A stretch of DNA of 64,000 bases from Rhizophagus irregularis (GCF_026210795.1 NC_089433.1:3249001-3313000), one strand, 5' to 3'. Positions 33,462 to 47,345 are shown, counted from the first letter of the stretch. Notes: a model not told the origin generated them from the letters alone. Made by a program: numbers and translations.

Positions 33462-33622
33462 TACAGTCAAACTGATATGTTAGGATCCATATGAAAATCT
33501 TTGAAAATATCTTTATACCTTATGTTCTCTCATATAGAAGGAAAGTAAAATTTTTATCGTTATATCGATATATCGAGTTTTCAATATATTATCAGTATAT
33601 CGAATATCGAGGTCAAACTGTA
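33462..33622. mobile_element. Possible pogo-type MITE
   Basis: It starts TACAGTCAAACTGATAT and ends GAGGTCAAACTGTA. The ends are only partly inverse of each other but both match the CAGT..AACT style of pogo/Tigger termini with TA. ATATCGATATATCGA palindromes fill the middle. Confidence 0.4.
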
Positions 33623-33813
33623 TGATGTTTTTAAATTGCATTGAAAAATTCCAAAGCATTGTAAATACTTTTGTTTAGTTTTAGTTGGCATGTATTAATA
33701 AAAGTAAAACTTTAAAGTATGAAAAGACTAGCGTCCAATTGAAAAATACAATAATGTTACATATTTTATAAATTTGAACTTTTTAATGATAGGTAAATCT
33801 AAGCAACAACAAG

Positions 33814-34013
33814 CCCTATAAAAAATTTTTATCCGAATATTTCCATTATTTCTCCGTGTCTTCCGTAAAAATTCCGTGAAAATGATACATTCACGGATAT
33901 CCGTGTTAGCGAGATGAAAATTTCCATGATTTAAGGCTATAAATTCCATGAAAATGATACATTCACGGAAAAAACATGGAAAGATAAAACACGGATCAGA
34001 TTTTTTTACAGGG
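33814..34013. mobile_element. 200-bp MITE with CCCTRTAAAAA ends, reverse-oriented copy
   Basis: It begins CCCTATAAAAAATTTTTATC and ends GATTTTTTTACAGGG, and is the reverse complement of 6635-6834. AAG on both sides (33811-33813, 34014-34016) suggests a 3-bp target duplication. Confidence 0.8.
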
Positions 34014-37000
34014 AAGGATGTAAACAAATCTACTGCACGTAAGAGAAAAAATCCACTGTATCTTATAAACCAGACGAAGATATTGTTAATGAGTCAATTC
34101 ATCTACTTTAATACGTTGATGGCTAATCCAGAAACAATTAGATGTAGTAAAAGGATGCGAATTGGAAATCTTTCACGTCCTCAAAATGCGTTTATGTTAA
34201 TAAAATTGATAGTTTTATTATCTAAAATCTTTGACTAATATACTGTAGATTTGATAAAAAATAAGAAAACTAATAAAGACAATTGAACATAAATTCATAA
34301 ATTGAATGAGGTAGAGATATATCTATACAAATTACTAAACTAGTAATAGTTTTGTATATTAGATAAATCACGGACAGATACATTTGGATTGTAATAGAAA
34401 TTTATAGAATAATAAACTTTAAATTTTAGCATGAAATAATTATATAAAGAGTATCGTTAAATCTTTTCTTGACTTAATAAAGAAGAAAAAAAAAAAGGTT
34501 TTAATATTATCATATTATTAACCATGTTTTTATCGAATGTAAATTTATGAGTAGAATTAGGTCAAAAAGGCTGTTATTGAAGCGGAGTTTGTAAAATGTA
34601 ATTGAAAATCATGTGATTAGATATTACTCTGGCCAAATTATAATTTTTGGCCGAAATTAAATAGTGACCCATCACCATTGGTCAAGGTCACCACACTGTA
34701 ATGCCATTTGAACATTTGAAGTAAAATACTCCTTAATTTTGCATTATAATTAGAAATATATAATAAATTCATATATTTTAACGGGAATATAATCAAAAAA
34801 AGCAAAAAGATTATCCGAGAATCATTCTAACTAAAATTTAAATCTGCCAAGCAATAAGGAGAAAAAAAAAATGTTTTTTTTTTGTTTTTATTTCACAGAT
34901 GAATGAAAATGAATAATTAGATCAGATAATATGTTTCTTGTTTGACACTTTTACTTTTTGTATAACAACTCTTTTTTTTTAAAAAAAAAAAAAAAATTCT
35001 TTTCCTTCAATTCCATTTTTAAAAAAAAGAAACTGAATTATATAACCACAATACGAAAAAATAATATAAAAAAAGATAATTTATAAATTATAAAATGAAG
35101 AATATTTTCTTTTTTTGTATATTTGTTTGTTTCATCTTATTTATGAACTTAAAAATAAACAAATATTGATTAAAAATTCAATTTATCTACGAACTTTTCT
35201 TCTCAAAAAAGCCGCGAAATTCTGTGAATGTTTATTTTATGCAATTGGAATTTCGAACAAACACTCTTCATTAAAATATGACACATACCTGGCGTAAAAA
35301 TCGTTCGATAAGTAAAACAAAGTAAACATATAAAATAATTATTTCCATAAATTGTAGCATTCATACAATATGCAAAAAGAAAAAAAGAAATTTATTATTG
35401 TAGTTACCCGTTCCAATTTTTTGATACAATGGCCTTAAAAAAAAAAAAATTTTTTTTTTTTTGATTATGTAAAAGCCCACATTTATTTATTTATTTATTA
35501 TTTATTTATTTATTTATAAATTTTATAATGAAAATTCCCAACTTTAAAAACAAATTATACATTTATCACGTGCAGGGCAGTAAATTGCTGAAAGAATCTC
35601 GGTAATTCATTGGTAACCTAATTTCAACTAATTCTGGCAGTTGTATAATTCAGAGTTCATTCTAGGATATTTTTTTCATTTAGAACTTGGAATTAGTTAG
35701 TAATAGTTAATAATTATCCAATTAATTAACCGATTTGAATGCAATATTCTCGATATTTATTGTTAACCTATAATAAGACACTATATTATGATAATTCAAC
35801 CAACCTTCCTTTAATGTTCATACATATACATATATATGTATTTTTTGTTCAATTATGGATTAGCTACTGCAATTTCACAAATAAAAAAAAATGTCCATTG
35901 TTTGATTTTATCTTAACAAAAATTACATTAATTTTGAAATATATATGCATTTATATTCGGAAATCAATTCGTTTTCGTTATTAAGAAAAAAGAAAATAAT
36001 AAAAGAAAATAATAATAATTTAAGAAAATTTTGTGTATTTAACATATGTACATATGTTAAAGTAGAAATATATAAATAAATATCGATGAATGTTCATTAT
36101 TTTTGTTTTTATTTTGAGAATATTTAAAAAATTTATTTTTATTAATCAAATATTTAAATATTTTATATATATGTTTATATAAATAAAATAATACAAGTAT
36201 GATGGGCATCACCTTTCTATTCTAAATATTAAATTATATATTTTTTCTACATTATTTCAAAATTTAATCATAATTTTTTAAATGTGGTATCATCCAAGCT
36301 TCTAGATTACAACTTGGATAGTCCAGCAACATATTTGTCTCCTCAGGCTTATACATTTTCTAATTTTAAAAGCAAAAAATCATGAGATAAAAGACGAGCC
36401 AATAATGTTGACAATTCAGAAAAACTGAATAAAAACAAAACAGTAATTTGAGTAAACTATTATAATAAATATAAAATAACAAACCTGTTTATGGAACAAT
36501 GCAAATTAGAGGGTAGTGATGACAAGGAAGACGGTGAAATGAGAACGAGGATATAGAACAAGTTTTTTAATAATCCATTAGCATTTTAATATTATAAGAA
36601 AATTTATAATTGCTATCGAGTGGAAGCATAACATTAGGATATGATCAATTGGTGGAAGGAATGACTAGCAAGCAAAGAGAAATGCCGTGAAAGTGGTCAC
36701 TTTAAACAGATGGATTTTGAATAAAGAAAGTTGTCACATTCCGCAGCCAAAGCAATGGAAAAGAAGCTTTATAATTAACACAAATTGTTAAACTGAAGGA
36801 TTTTTATATTTATATGGCAAATAGAATGGTATCATACAACTTCAACCTGAATACGGATAGAATAATTATAATTTAGTAATCTAACCATCAATTATTTTTT
36901 AAATTAAGTATAAAGTATACTCAATTTAATAATATAGTAATTTCTTGGTCCTTTTTTTTAAAAAAAAATAAATAAAATAAAATAAAAATTACATAAAATA

Positions 37001-40000
37001 AAATTTTTCTAGAAATTACAATAGCCATTAAATACTGTTAGGCCAATTTTAGGCCTTATTATTTTAACACAAGTTTTTATTTGTTCAAAATTTTATTAAC
37101 TTAGTTTTAATTCTTTGTCTTCTTACATGAAGTGTACTACTAGTATGTTCAGTATGTTCTTGCCTAACTTTGGAAATTAAAACCAAATTGAAATTCGTTG
37201 TAACGCAAATGTACGTATGGAAGGAACGATCAACATGAAGTTGATCCCCGAATTTATTGTTATATTTTTAATCACTCAACTGCCCGATTAGCTTTGTATT
37301 TTTCAGACGAGATCTACTTTAAAAGGATAATGAACTTTACAAATTTGTCGTAATAACTGGATTCTATAGAGATAACATTTGTAGTAATACAAAATTGTAT
37401 AGATTTGCGGACTGACTTTTAGCAAATGTATTTAATAAGTATCTCATGAACGAATAAAATGTTGTGTTCTTGTGTTATTCTCTCTTACGCGCAGTTTCTT
37501 TAAAACAATAACTAAAATACAGAGATTTGGAATATTATCAACTTGATACGAATAGTAACGCATTATTAGGTTCATTTCCATATATATATATTCATGTATC
37601 TTTTTAGGAGAAATGACACCTTAGATTCAATAATAGATAATGGTTTGATTGGTAATTTGGTACTATGTTAGTTCTGATATAAATTAATAGTATAGTACGT
37701 TATCAAGAAAAAAAAAATATTTAAGCCAAACTTCCTTTTTTTTTTATTCATAAGATATATTGAGTTGTGCCCTCTTTCGATAATAATAAAGATAATCGCA
37801 ATAAGTTCTATTTTAATAAGACTAAAAATATATATGTATTAATTATGTATATTGGGCTGACACATACATTCTTGGCGCTTATTTTTTGGTAATACAAATA
37901 CGTATGGGGGATCTTTCGATTCATCACGTTAACATTTATAGAAATATTAGTTGCAATTAAAGAAAAATTAACCCCTTGCCAATCAGGAATTGACCACAGA
38001 AATGACCTAATGAAAATGCAATTTAATTAAATACGCATGAACTTATCTATATTATTATACTCCTATATTTTTTAAATTAAAATATTAAAATTAATTAATT
38101 TATCAATTTTAAAATAATAAAAAAAACCAAACAAAGAAAAAAAGAAAAACAATAATATGTTATCCTGATCATTTGGTCATTTCTATAAATTATAATTGGT
38201 AAATTATTTGAATTTTATTATAAAGTTATAATTTCAATATTATTCCTAATTTTTTTCTTAATGATATTTTATTGGTAGAAAATTTCTTCATAAAAAATTT
38301 AAATATTTAAAATATTCAGCCTCTCAGGGGAAGAAGGAATAAACGCGATTACAACAACGTTAACAACAACTAATAGCTGCAGCTGTAAATCATGGTATAA
38401 TCATAGTCGGGAATCATCCCATCCATATAAATGCTCTATAATATACTGTGTAAGAAAAGGGTGAGTTTAAGTGAAATAATTCAAATAATTCATATAATTA
38501 TTCGTATTCATAATAGAAATACTTATGACAAATTGCATGATTTTTTTTGAACAACCCATTCGCATTTACTTGGCAATGATTTGTTGGTATTTTACTGCGG
38601 AATTATGCCAAAATTCAAACAATACTAAAACTACCAGATCAAAACAATATCAACATAATAAAAAAAAAACGAACAATATTTCGAAAACTTATAATTATTT
38701 TATTGTTTGAATCACAAATATTATTCAAGAAAATCTTTCCAGAATAAATTGATTATATTATTTATTTATTATTATCATTAATTTACATATTTTTATTCCT
38801 AAAAAAAAATGCCACGTAAAAATGTGAAAATATTAATACATATAATATGATAGGATGCTAAGTAGATCAAAATTTACCATATAAGAGCACAATCATAGAT
38901 TTTTAACGGCAAATTATTTCTAAGTTTATTTTCCAAACCTAGTTAAAATACAATATATGTTTTTTTTTCAGGAGAAGTTGATTATGTTTCAAGTTACAGA
39001 AGAAATTTATTATGGGTACATTCGACAGGGTAAATTTACTCAATTAGGAAAAATTTAAAGCGATTTTCTATTTGCAGATATTTTACTTTAATTTTTCATT
39101 ATCCATTAAAAAATCGAAGTTTCTGTTTTTTTTGGAAAAATTTAGAACTTTTTTTTTCATTTTATAATCTAAATTATATCAGAAATGATTTTTTGACGCC
39201 TAAAGTTGCTGTCGTGTCACCTTTTATTTATTGTAGCGGGAAAATTCTTTACTAAATATTCAATTAATTGAATTATAGAATATCTGAATTGGATCGATCC
39301 TTAAAAACTATCTCAATGTGATACTCTTTATGGAAATCCGAACTTGCCGCGCCATATTAATCTAATCGGTCAATCTTAAGATTATTTGTTTTTTCCATAA
39401 AAAAAAAAACCTAATAGAAACTGTAAAAAATGGATAAGTAATACATAAAATTTTTTGTGAAATGATAACGAACATCATTAATAATAATAATCTCCTTTAT
39501 CTCCCCGAAATATGCATATCACCGAACATGTTAACTTAATAATATTTTTAATGGTTACAAAAAAACACGGGACCTTGATCAAAACTTAAATTAACAAGTT
39601 TGTTACATTTCCTATTTGTTTATTTGCATATAGACTTTATAGAAATGATCTTTGAAACACAACAAGGGGGGATTATTTTTACAAGTTAAAAAAGAACAAA
39701 TCAAATAACTAGAAAAATCAATTATTTTAATTTGGCAATTTTTATTATTACAGTTATAAATCCTTATGAAATTTGATTGATTCTCATTGATTCGGAAAAA
39801 TAACTTTCGGCTTTCTCATTGTTTGGTCGTTTGACCTATTCATTGAATAGAACTTTATTATGTGTGACGAGCAAAATAATTGATCTATTTAAATGTTACC
39901 TGTTTATTACACTAAGTAAGCGTTTATTACACTAAGTAAGCTAACTTTAGAAGTTCGTCCATAAAACATTTTATTATACGCGTCTATTCATGTATGCATA

Positions 40001-41140
40001 TAAAAGATGCAGGCGCAAAAAAAAATTTTTTCGTCTTTTCTGTGTAATCCATTTTTCTAACTATTGTTATGAAAGAACAATATTTTCGTACTTATTTTTT
40101 TTTCTTTTTTATTTTAATTAAAATTTTAATTTCAATAAAAGTTACACAATTTTTATTATAGATTGTCACAGAACAACTTCTCGCAAAGAATGGATATCCC
40201 GAACAAATTACTTTTTTTTATTTTAAGAATTGTATCATAAATTCAAATGAATGCAATTATTTTTTTATATGATTGAATAAATTAATTGACTTAAAAGATT
40301 AGAACTTATATTTTTTTTTTTTTTTTTTTTTTAAGCCGCCATTTTCCATATGTGTGTTCTTTTTACGTGGGTTGGTTGTATTTATTTAAAATTTTTAATT
40401 TTAAATATATTAAGGTTATGACGTTTTTTTTCAACATATTCAAACAAAGATTTTCTTTCTGGGTTTCATTGGGTTCATTAGGAAGCATAACCTTCTTCTT
40501 TTTTTTTTTTTTTGAGTTCTTATAAAGAAAGTTTCATTTTCTTTGTTTATTAACTGTTATCTATCAAAGTTTACTCAAGAAGGTTGTAGATTATGCATAT
40601 TGAAATTTTAAAGATTACGTTTAAAGAAAAAATTTAACTATTTTCATGAGAATTTTACGTAAATTTATTCTTTTTAAGAAAAAAAGGTTGTTGGCTTAGC
40701 TCGAGAAAGTCTTTATGAAATTATTTATAAATTTCAATATAACCAAAGTAAACGAAACGTTTGAACCGAATAGAAAAATCGAATATTATTATCTCTTGAT
40801 TCTCAAAAGGTAAAGATTTTCTTATTTAAAGTTCTAGTATTTTAAGATTCTGGTCATCTTTTTTTTTTTTCTTTTACATAAAAAACAAAGCCAAGCATGA
40901 AGCTAATACATATTTATATTTGATAATGATTATCGATCGCTCACGGATAAATTGAAAAAATTTGAAAAATCTCGTAATAATTGGAATAGCTGAAATGGTT
41001 ATTACTAACTGCGCATGCACTTCGTATCTCCCCGATTAAAAATGGTTTTTTCTTTGCCCTATTTGAAAAAAAAAAAAGTATAACCAATAATAGGGTAATA
41101 TATATATATATATGTATGTAATAAGAATAGATAAAATATA

Positions 41141-41536
41141 TACAGTCAACTCTTAATATAACGAAGTTGGCGTCCGGGTTGATCAGGCCTTCGTTATAGG
41201 AATATTCGTTAATATGATGGGAAAATCTGGTATAACCCGGAAAATTTTTGTATATTATGGTATATTGTCGTATAATAATTGTATCAAAACGCAAGTTACA
41301 CAAAATATCTTCGTTATATTGAAAAAAAATTCGTTATAAAAGAAAATTCGTTGTTAAAAGGGGCATTTTTCATATACGGTTTATAAAATTTACTTCGTTA
41401 AACGGTATACGGCATTTAATTAGTAAAATTCGGTATAATGAGATTTTTTTCATATGTTAAAATCTGTACCATACTGAAGATCCGTTATATTGTAAAATTC
41501 GTTATATCAAAATTCGTTATAAGAAGAGTTGACTGT
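41141..41536. mobile_element. 396-bp pogo-like MITE
   Basis: TIR TACAGTCAACTCTTAATATA then ACGAA at the left; the right end TTCGTTATAAGAAGAGTTGA then CTGTA is its inverse. Many internal TTCGTTATA words occur. TA ends and CAGTCAACTC termini fit the pogo branch of Tc1/mariner. It encodes nothing and lies 0.6 kb upstream of the receptor gene. Confidence 0.8.
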
Positions 41537-42114
41537 AAATTTATTATATAGTATATAGTATACATATATTTAGCTGCATGTCTATGCATACGAAGATTTT
41601 TTTTCTTCGACCTGTGATCCTTTTTTTGGTACAATTTTTTTTTTTTTTGATTCATATATAAATACTATGAAAATTTCTTTTGTAACTTTCTTATCCCTCC
41701 ACTACTTTCTTTGGGAAAGACATAAGACAAATTCGATCGCGCATTTCCTCTTTTGTGCGTAATTCCTATTTTATTCTCCTTAGATCCCTATATTTTCTCT
41801 TTTTTCCTTCTCTCCTTAAGTACTAATTTGTCTTCTTGTGACGTCTTGAATCGCAAAATTCAGACATTATTTTTTCATTATTTTTAAAATATTCATTCTT
41901 TTATCCAGTTTGTATTTTTATTTTATTTTATTTACTATTTCTCGTTTATTTCGTCTTTTTCATCCTAATATATGATTATGCAATGTATAACTTTTTATCG
42001 ATAATAAGAAATTTTTTTTTAATTCTAACGATAATATTATTGAATTTTTCCTTAGTAAAGACACAAAGTACAGATGTAAGAGAAAAAATGAATTTTATAA
42101 TAAAACCGATTTGA

Positions 42115-44089
42115 ATGTTACAAATTTTAATCTCATGTTTTTTGTCTGATCAACAGAATGTCGGTATAAAGCCTGAAATGCTTGATGACCATTCTATTAT
42201 TAATATTACTGCTATCGTTTTAGGTCATGTCAATTTAATAGCTTGCGCTTTTGTTGTATGTATTAAATCATCGTTTATTTCCGAAATTATGAACGAAAAC
42301 TTAATATTGATTATTATTTTGATTTTGAATAGATTTATTCAGCATTTATGAAATGGCGCGCAAGTTCTTTATCAATATCAAGTCGAGTTCCTTTATATCT
42401 CAGCATTTCAGACATATGCCAATGTTAGTAAAACAAAAATTTTAATATTATAAAAAACCAATTAATTATATATTTATTTCCTTCTTTCATTTCTTATTTA
42501 TATAGATCCTATTTTCATACCGAATTTTTTTCATTCACTAATTTATCACGATATAATTCCCGAAATAACCTGTAAAGTACTCGCCTATCTATTATTCCTT
42601 CAAATAAATTTTAATATGGTCTTAATGAGTAGTATTGCATTCGTCACTTATTTGGTAAGTTTCTATACATAATTAATTTGTAATGACCCTGAGTAAAATT
42701 TATAACATTCGATCGTTTTATATTTAGAGAGTTGTAAAAAGCAAAGCAACAGATCTTGGAAAATATGATTGGTAAGTAAAAAATCCATATTACCGTATTT
42801 TGCGGTATATAAGCACCCCATTTTTGCACTTGATGCCGGCCAAGATCCTCATAATTTTGGCCAAAATCGCCATAATTCTGGCCAGGGGTGCTTACTTTCG
42901 GGGGGTGCTTACTTACCGCAAAATACGGTATTTTTTTTATATGACATATTTTACTTTAATTAAAAGGAAATTTTTTTTTTTAGGAAAATTTTTTCGTGGG
43001 TTATCATATTGTCATTAGTATTATCAATTCCATCAATACCTTCTTTAGGGGCATCAAAATTTTGGTGTTTGACCACTACAACAAATTCCACGAGTACATT
43101 AATAATTGGCGTATATGCAGTATTTACTATATCTTTCATCATAGCATGTTATTGTTATTTTAAAACATTACAAACAATATTTAATGTCGATCGAGAAGAA
43201 TTATCAGATTCTGCTGGTAGAATCGATAGACGAAATAGATTGGAAAGACAAGCTACAAGAAAAATCTTACTTTATGTTTTAATATTTATGAAATGGATTC
43301 CTTTATTACTATTTGGTATATGTATTATGCTTGAATATGAGGAAGCTTTGTGGGTAGATCTTTCTACAGTTATTGGTATGTATCGTTCACAAGAATATTT
43401 TTTTTATTTCGATATTAGGCCAAGTAAATAAAATTATTCGTTTCTCATAACCGGGCGGGTCATGTAAATGTTAAAAAAAGATATTTTATTTAGTCATGTG
43501 ATTTTAGTTTTGACCAATCATAATCATAAAAAAATAATTTTTTTTTCCACCCGGTGACCCGGGCAAAAATTTATTAAATCAACCAATCAACTTCTAGGAA
43601 TCGGCTAAATTTTTATTAAAAAATAATTTTTTTTCCGGGCGGCCGGGTCAAATTTAGCAATTTTTTTTCATGAGAAACGAATAATTTTATTTCTTTGGCC
43701 TTATCTAAATATTATCTAATTCTTTTGTTATTTTATTAGCATTTAACCTCGGAGGAATGTGCAATTGTGCTTTATATCTCATGAACGAATATTCACATAA
43801 TAAATTAGTTACATATAACTTAGAAATAGAGGAAGGCCAACAAGAAAGTAATAATCCACCTTCTCAATTCAATCAACCTTTCTTCCAGCATCAACGAGCG
43901 AATTCTAGTACAAATTCTGTAACTCTTGTAACATCCACTTCAACAAATGAAGATACCACTACTGATATAATAGATTTAAAACGATTTGATAGTAATGAAA
44001 GATATAAAATTGATGATGCTGGGAATAAAGGGGACAATAAAGTTTATGAAGTTGATATGAATGGTGGAGAAGAAATTTCGAATTTATAA
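42115..44089 (+). CDS. Seven-transmembrane receptor (fungal GPCR, Git3/cAMP-receptor-like)
   Basis: Six exons (42115-42255, 42333-42423, 42506-42654, 42728-42771, 42984-43375, 43740-44089) join in phase to 388 residues. Hydrophobic helices: IINITAIVLGHVNLIACAFV (TM1), VPLYLSISDICQ (TM2), VLAYLLFLQINFNMVLMSSI (TM3), WVIILSLVLSIPSIPSLG (TM4), LIIGVYAVFTISFIIACYCY (TM5), ILLYVLIFMKWIPLLLFGIC (TM6) and DLSTVIGAFNLGGMCNCALY (TM7). Loop 2 has FWCL, and the third inner loop is basic (RIDRRNRLERQATRK). A Ser/Thr/Asn-rich tail of about 100 residues would face the cytosol. The shape fits a plasma-membrane receptor signalling through a G protein; the ligand is unknown. Two MITEs lie in introns 4 and 5. 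The exact start could differ, since an AG at 42155-42156 may be an acceptor. Confidence 0.7.
42791..42930. mobile_element. TA-flanked MITE (TACCGTATT family), copy 2, in receptor intron 4
   Basis: TACCGTATTTTGCGGTATAT (left) pairs with CTTACCGCAAAATACGGTA (right), about 30 bp of TIR. The interior words GGCCAAGAT and CCATAATTCTGGCC match the copy at 10264-10401. It occupies most of the 212-bp intron without touching its splice sites. Confidence 0.85.
43418..43700. mobile_element. Harbinger-like MITE in receptor intron 5
   Basis: TIR of about 31 bp: GGCCAAGTAAATAAAATTAT then TCGTTTCTCAT, inversely repeated at the right end. TTA flanks both sides, the typical 3-bp duplication of PIF/Harbinger elements. 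Internal GC-rich hairpin words (CCGGGCGG, CACCCGGTGACCCGGG). Confidence 0.8.
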
Positions 44090-46605
44090 AAAATTATAAG
44101 TGTTTTTTTTTATTAATTAATTAATTAATTTTTTATTATTATTATTTTTTTTTTTATTTGTTTTTGGGTTGAGAAATTTTTTTTAAGAGTAAAGAAAAAA
44201 AAATTCTTTTTTTTTCTTTTTTTTTTATTATTTTAAATCGTTTTACATTTTTTTTTTTAAATTTTATTATTATTAATTTTTTTTATAATATTTTTTTCCC
44301 CTTAAGGATTCCATTTTTGTACTTTATATGAAAATTAAGATTTGTAAAAGCAATATTATTAAATTACAGTATATAGCATTAGTAAATTATTGTATTTTAG
44401 TTTTTTTTGTATTTATTTTTTCATTCTTCTTTTTTTTTCTTTTCATAGTTAATTTTTTTCTTTTGTAAATTTTAATGATATTGTATGCGAATCTTTTTTA
44501 TTGTAATTTTATAAGTTAAAAAAAAAAGAAAGAAAAGGAAATTTTTTTGATACTTCTCAATACAAATAAAAAAAAAGCGTTCGGCGTAGTGGTTGAATTT
44601 TTGATAACAAGAAACAACAATTTTTTCAATTTGTAAATTTGTACTCATTACTATAATGAAGTTTCTTCTTTAAAAAAAATACAGTACTTTTCATATTAAT
44701 AGACAAAAAAAATACAATACAAATATAAGTATCTCTGGCAGCGATGAAAAATGACTAGGTTGATATTTGCTACGAGACTGGCAAAGGCGTCAATATTAAA
44801 TAGCTTGACTGAGCCGGCTAAGACGCGGCTTTGGCTACGTAGTGCACGTGACAAATATCATTCGTAATATTGAATAACAAAGTGTCTAATAATGGTTTAC
44901 ATTTCAAATTCGTTTTTAAGATTATAGATCATTATATCGAGATTCGAGAAATATTTGTTGATTAAATGACACGTGTTGGACAAATAAAGCGAGTTCGTTA
45001 ACCTTACATAAATTAGACAATTACATCAATGTTAAGGATTGTTTGATGGATAATTTCACTAATTGCTTCATTTACCTTATTTTTCTTATATCGTTAATTG
45101 TAGTCTCTATGCATATAATATCCGGCAATGAATGATATCAGGCGATAAGACGTGAACATGCCGAATATGAGCAAAATGGTTAGCATCATGATCCTATGCA
45201 TGAGGGCGTAATTATTCCGGATAATTCGGAGTTTAGGCGGCGTAATAGTGAAATCTATTACACCAAATTTTGTTTGTTCAAAGATTCAAAGATTAATATT
45301 ACACCAGTGTTACATCGGTGTAATGCCGAATTGGCCGTAATATTTCGGCATGGCTTGAACATTGTACTGTATATCATGTTCCTATAGGATACCATACTTT
45401 ATTATAAAATTATACTGCAACGACAGCTTCTGCCACTCTGTCGCCACAAGAATTTCATCTCTCTCATAAAGTCATAAAATTTATAATTTAATAAAAGGTT
45501 TATTCTTTATTATGTAAGAATATGTCATTATAACACAGTTATTTATTAAATGTAAAATAATATAGTCATAAAATTTCGTCAGAACATTATAAAATAATTA
45601 TAATAATTAAAATGATAGTTTTTATTAAAAGAATTAAAAGAGATTAAAAGAATCTGAAAGGAACTGCTAAAGAAAAGGAACTGCTAATACTAAGTCAAAA
45701 AGTTGGGGTTTATATAATAATTTACATGTTGATCCTTTGATCAACGTAAATAATAATCAAAATCTTCTTATTTTGTACTTTTTAATTAATTTTTATAACA
45801 ATAAAGATAGATAAAAATAAATAAATAAATAAATTGATAGACAACGTTCTCTTTAAAAAAGAATAATCACATTCATTTTTTTTTTATTCCAAATTTGGGT
45901 GATTTGGATCTGTAAATGTTTTTTTATTTGTTCGAAAAAAAAATTAAAGGTTTGCCCAATAAACCGTTCATCAGATATTATAAAAATGCTGTGACCGAAA
46001 GGAATAATTTCTTGTTTCGTAAACGTTGAAAAATTTCAAAAATGACAAATTTAAGAGATGCAAAGGTATAAAGTATTTCATGGAATGATTTTATGATGAA
46101 ATTGTTGTATTTATCTACATCTATAGATGACGATCGTGCGTGGAATAAATTTATGAAATATAAAATAATAAGTTTATTATCCCGTATCATAATAACAATT
46201 AAAAACTTTATTAATGGCTAATTAATGGACTCTATCATATCATAGAATCATTCATCAATTTTCTTTGCAAAAAAGTATAAATACAATATATGCCATCTTC
46301 AGGTTTAAATCAGAAAGAAATTATACTTAACATTAAACTACTTATCATTAAGAATATTTTCTTCTTAGGTATAACGATATTCAATAAAATTGATAATATC
46401 TACTGTCATAAGTACTGTCATAAGAAAATTAGAAAAAATAATCAATTAATTACGACGCACTAGGCCATTACACTAGGGACGTCAATCCCTTTAAAAAATT
46501 TAAGAGTTAATTAGTATATGGGTCATTTGTCGAAATGACCCAATTGACACGTGAAGACAACTTCGTCAATAAAAATTCATTTAACAAAAAAAAATATTTT
46601 GATCC
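44090..46605. other. Intergenic AT-rich stretch
   Basis: Poly(T)-rich DNA directly follows the receptor gene and may include its 3' end signals. From 44740 to 45400 the composition is less AT-rich (GAGCCGGCTAAGACGCGGCT; TTACACCAGTGTTACATCGG) but no frame is convincing. A short hairpin GGGTCATTTGTCGAAATGACCC lies at 46521-46542. Confidence 0.55.
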
Positions 46606-47345
46606 TTACTTCCAAGTGAAAAAATGATCACAACTTCGAATTCCACACCGAACTTGGTTACACCCTCCATTCTTAATAATTCTTACTCCACAAGAGGGAC
46701 ATGGTTGAGTTTTTTTATCAATATATTTTTGAGTTGCTTTGTCCACTTTGTTCTCATCGATTTTTGTATCAAATTCAGTACAAGTTAAACCCTGATGCCA
46801 AGGGATGTCATGATTATAACATGATTCTTTTCCACAAGCTTCACAAGTAATTTTAGGTTCACATTCTGAATAAATAATAAAAGAACATAAATCAATATAT
46901 GTTATATACAGTATATAATAAAATAAAAAATTTCGTTGTTACCTCCTTCAATAATATAAATTTGACCAAAATTACATCTGGGATTTTTACACCATCTAAA
47001 CTCTGGAATTTCTCTTAATTCTTGATATAACAATATTTTATCATATCTTTCAAATATTTTTTTATTAGCGATTTCTTTCATATCATTATATTGAATTTCT
47101 TGTTGACATTCATTAAATGGACAATTTATTTCAACTCTATAATCCAATTGAACTGTTATATACTTATTAACACATAATTTGCAAATATTTAATTCGTGAT
47201 TACAATTTGTTGTAATTTTACGAAATAAAGATTTTGGTTGTGATTTAAGACAGATAATACATTCAATTTTTTTTGTCGTGGTAAAAGAATTATTATTTGA
47301 AAAGTGAGAAAATCCGTTGAACTTGGGTAATTTAAGTAATCTCAT
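46606..47345 (-). CDS. RBR (RING-IBR-RING) E3 ubiquitin ligase, copy A, degenerate RING2
   Basis: Two exons (46943-47345, 46606-46865) give 220 residues. RING1: CIICLKSQPKSLFRKITTNC, NHELNICKLC and NCPFNEC. The IBR-like part spans FRWCKNPRCNFGQ and ITCEACGKESCYNHDIPWH. RING2: PCPSCGVRIIKNGGCNQVRC then FFTW. RBR ligases accept ubiquitin on the RING2 cysteine before transfer to a substrate. Here the cysteine after GG is kept but the usual HM after it is replaced by QV, and the closing WxC found in copies B and C is lost because the frame stops at TWK. The third exon of the neighbours is not found. It may be a decaying paralogue or have changed activity. Confidence 0.65.

Larger units (their letters stand above)
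31819..42114. other. Long AT-rich interval without a supportable gene
   Basis: About 10 kb without convincing coding sequence on either strand; open frames here are short and low in complexity. It contains inverted-repeat elements at 32815, 33462, 33814 and 41141, long A/T homopolymers (34978-34997, 40312-40334) and a TTTA microsatellite (35479-35517). The stretch 36300-36560 has somewhat richer codon texture but is full of stops and may be a gene relic. Confidence 0.6.

Noticed and set aside
33728-34027. Minus-strand 99-codon frame
   Set aside because: It coincides with the 200-bp MITE; the repeated ECIIF words are translations of the element's internal repeat.
41000-41303. Minus-strand 120-codon frame
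   Set aside because: It runs through TA repeats and half of the pogo-like MITE; no domain is seen.
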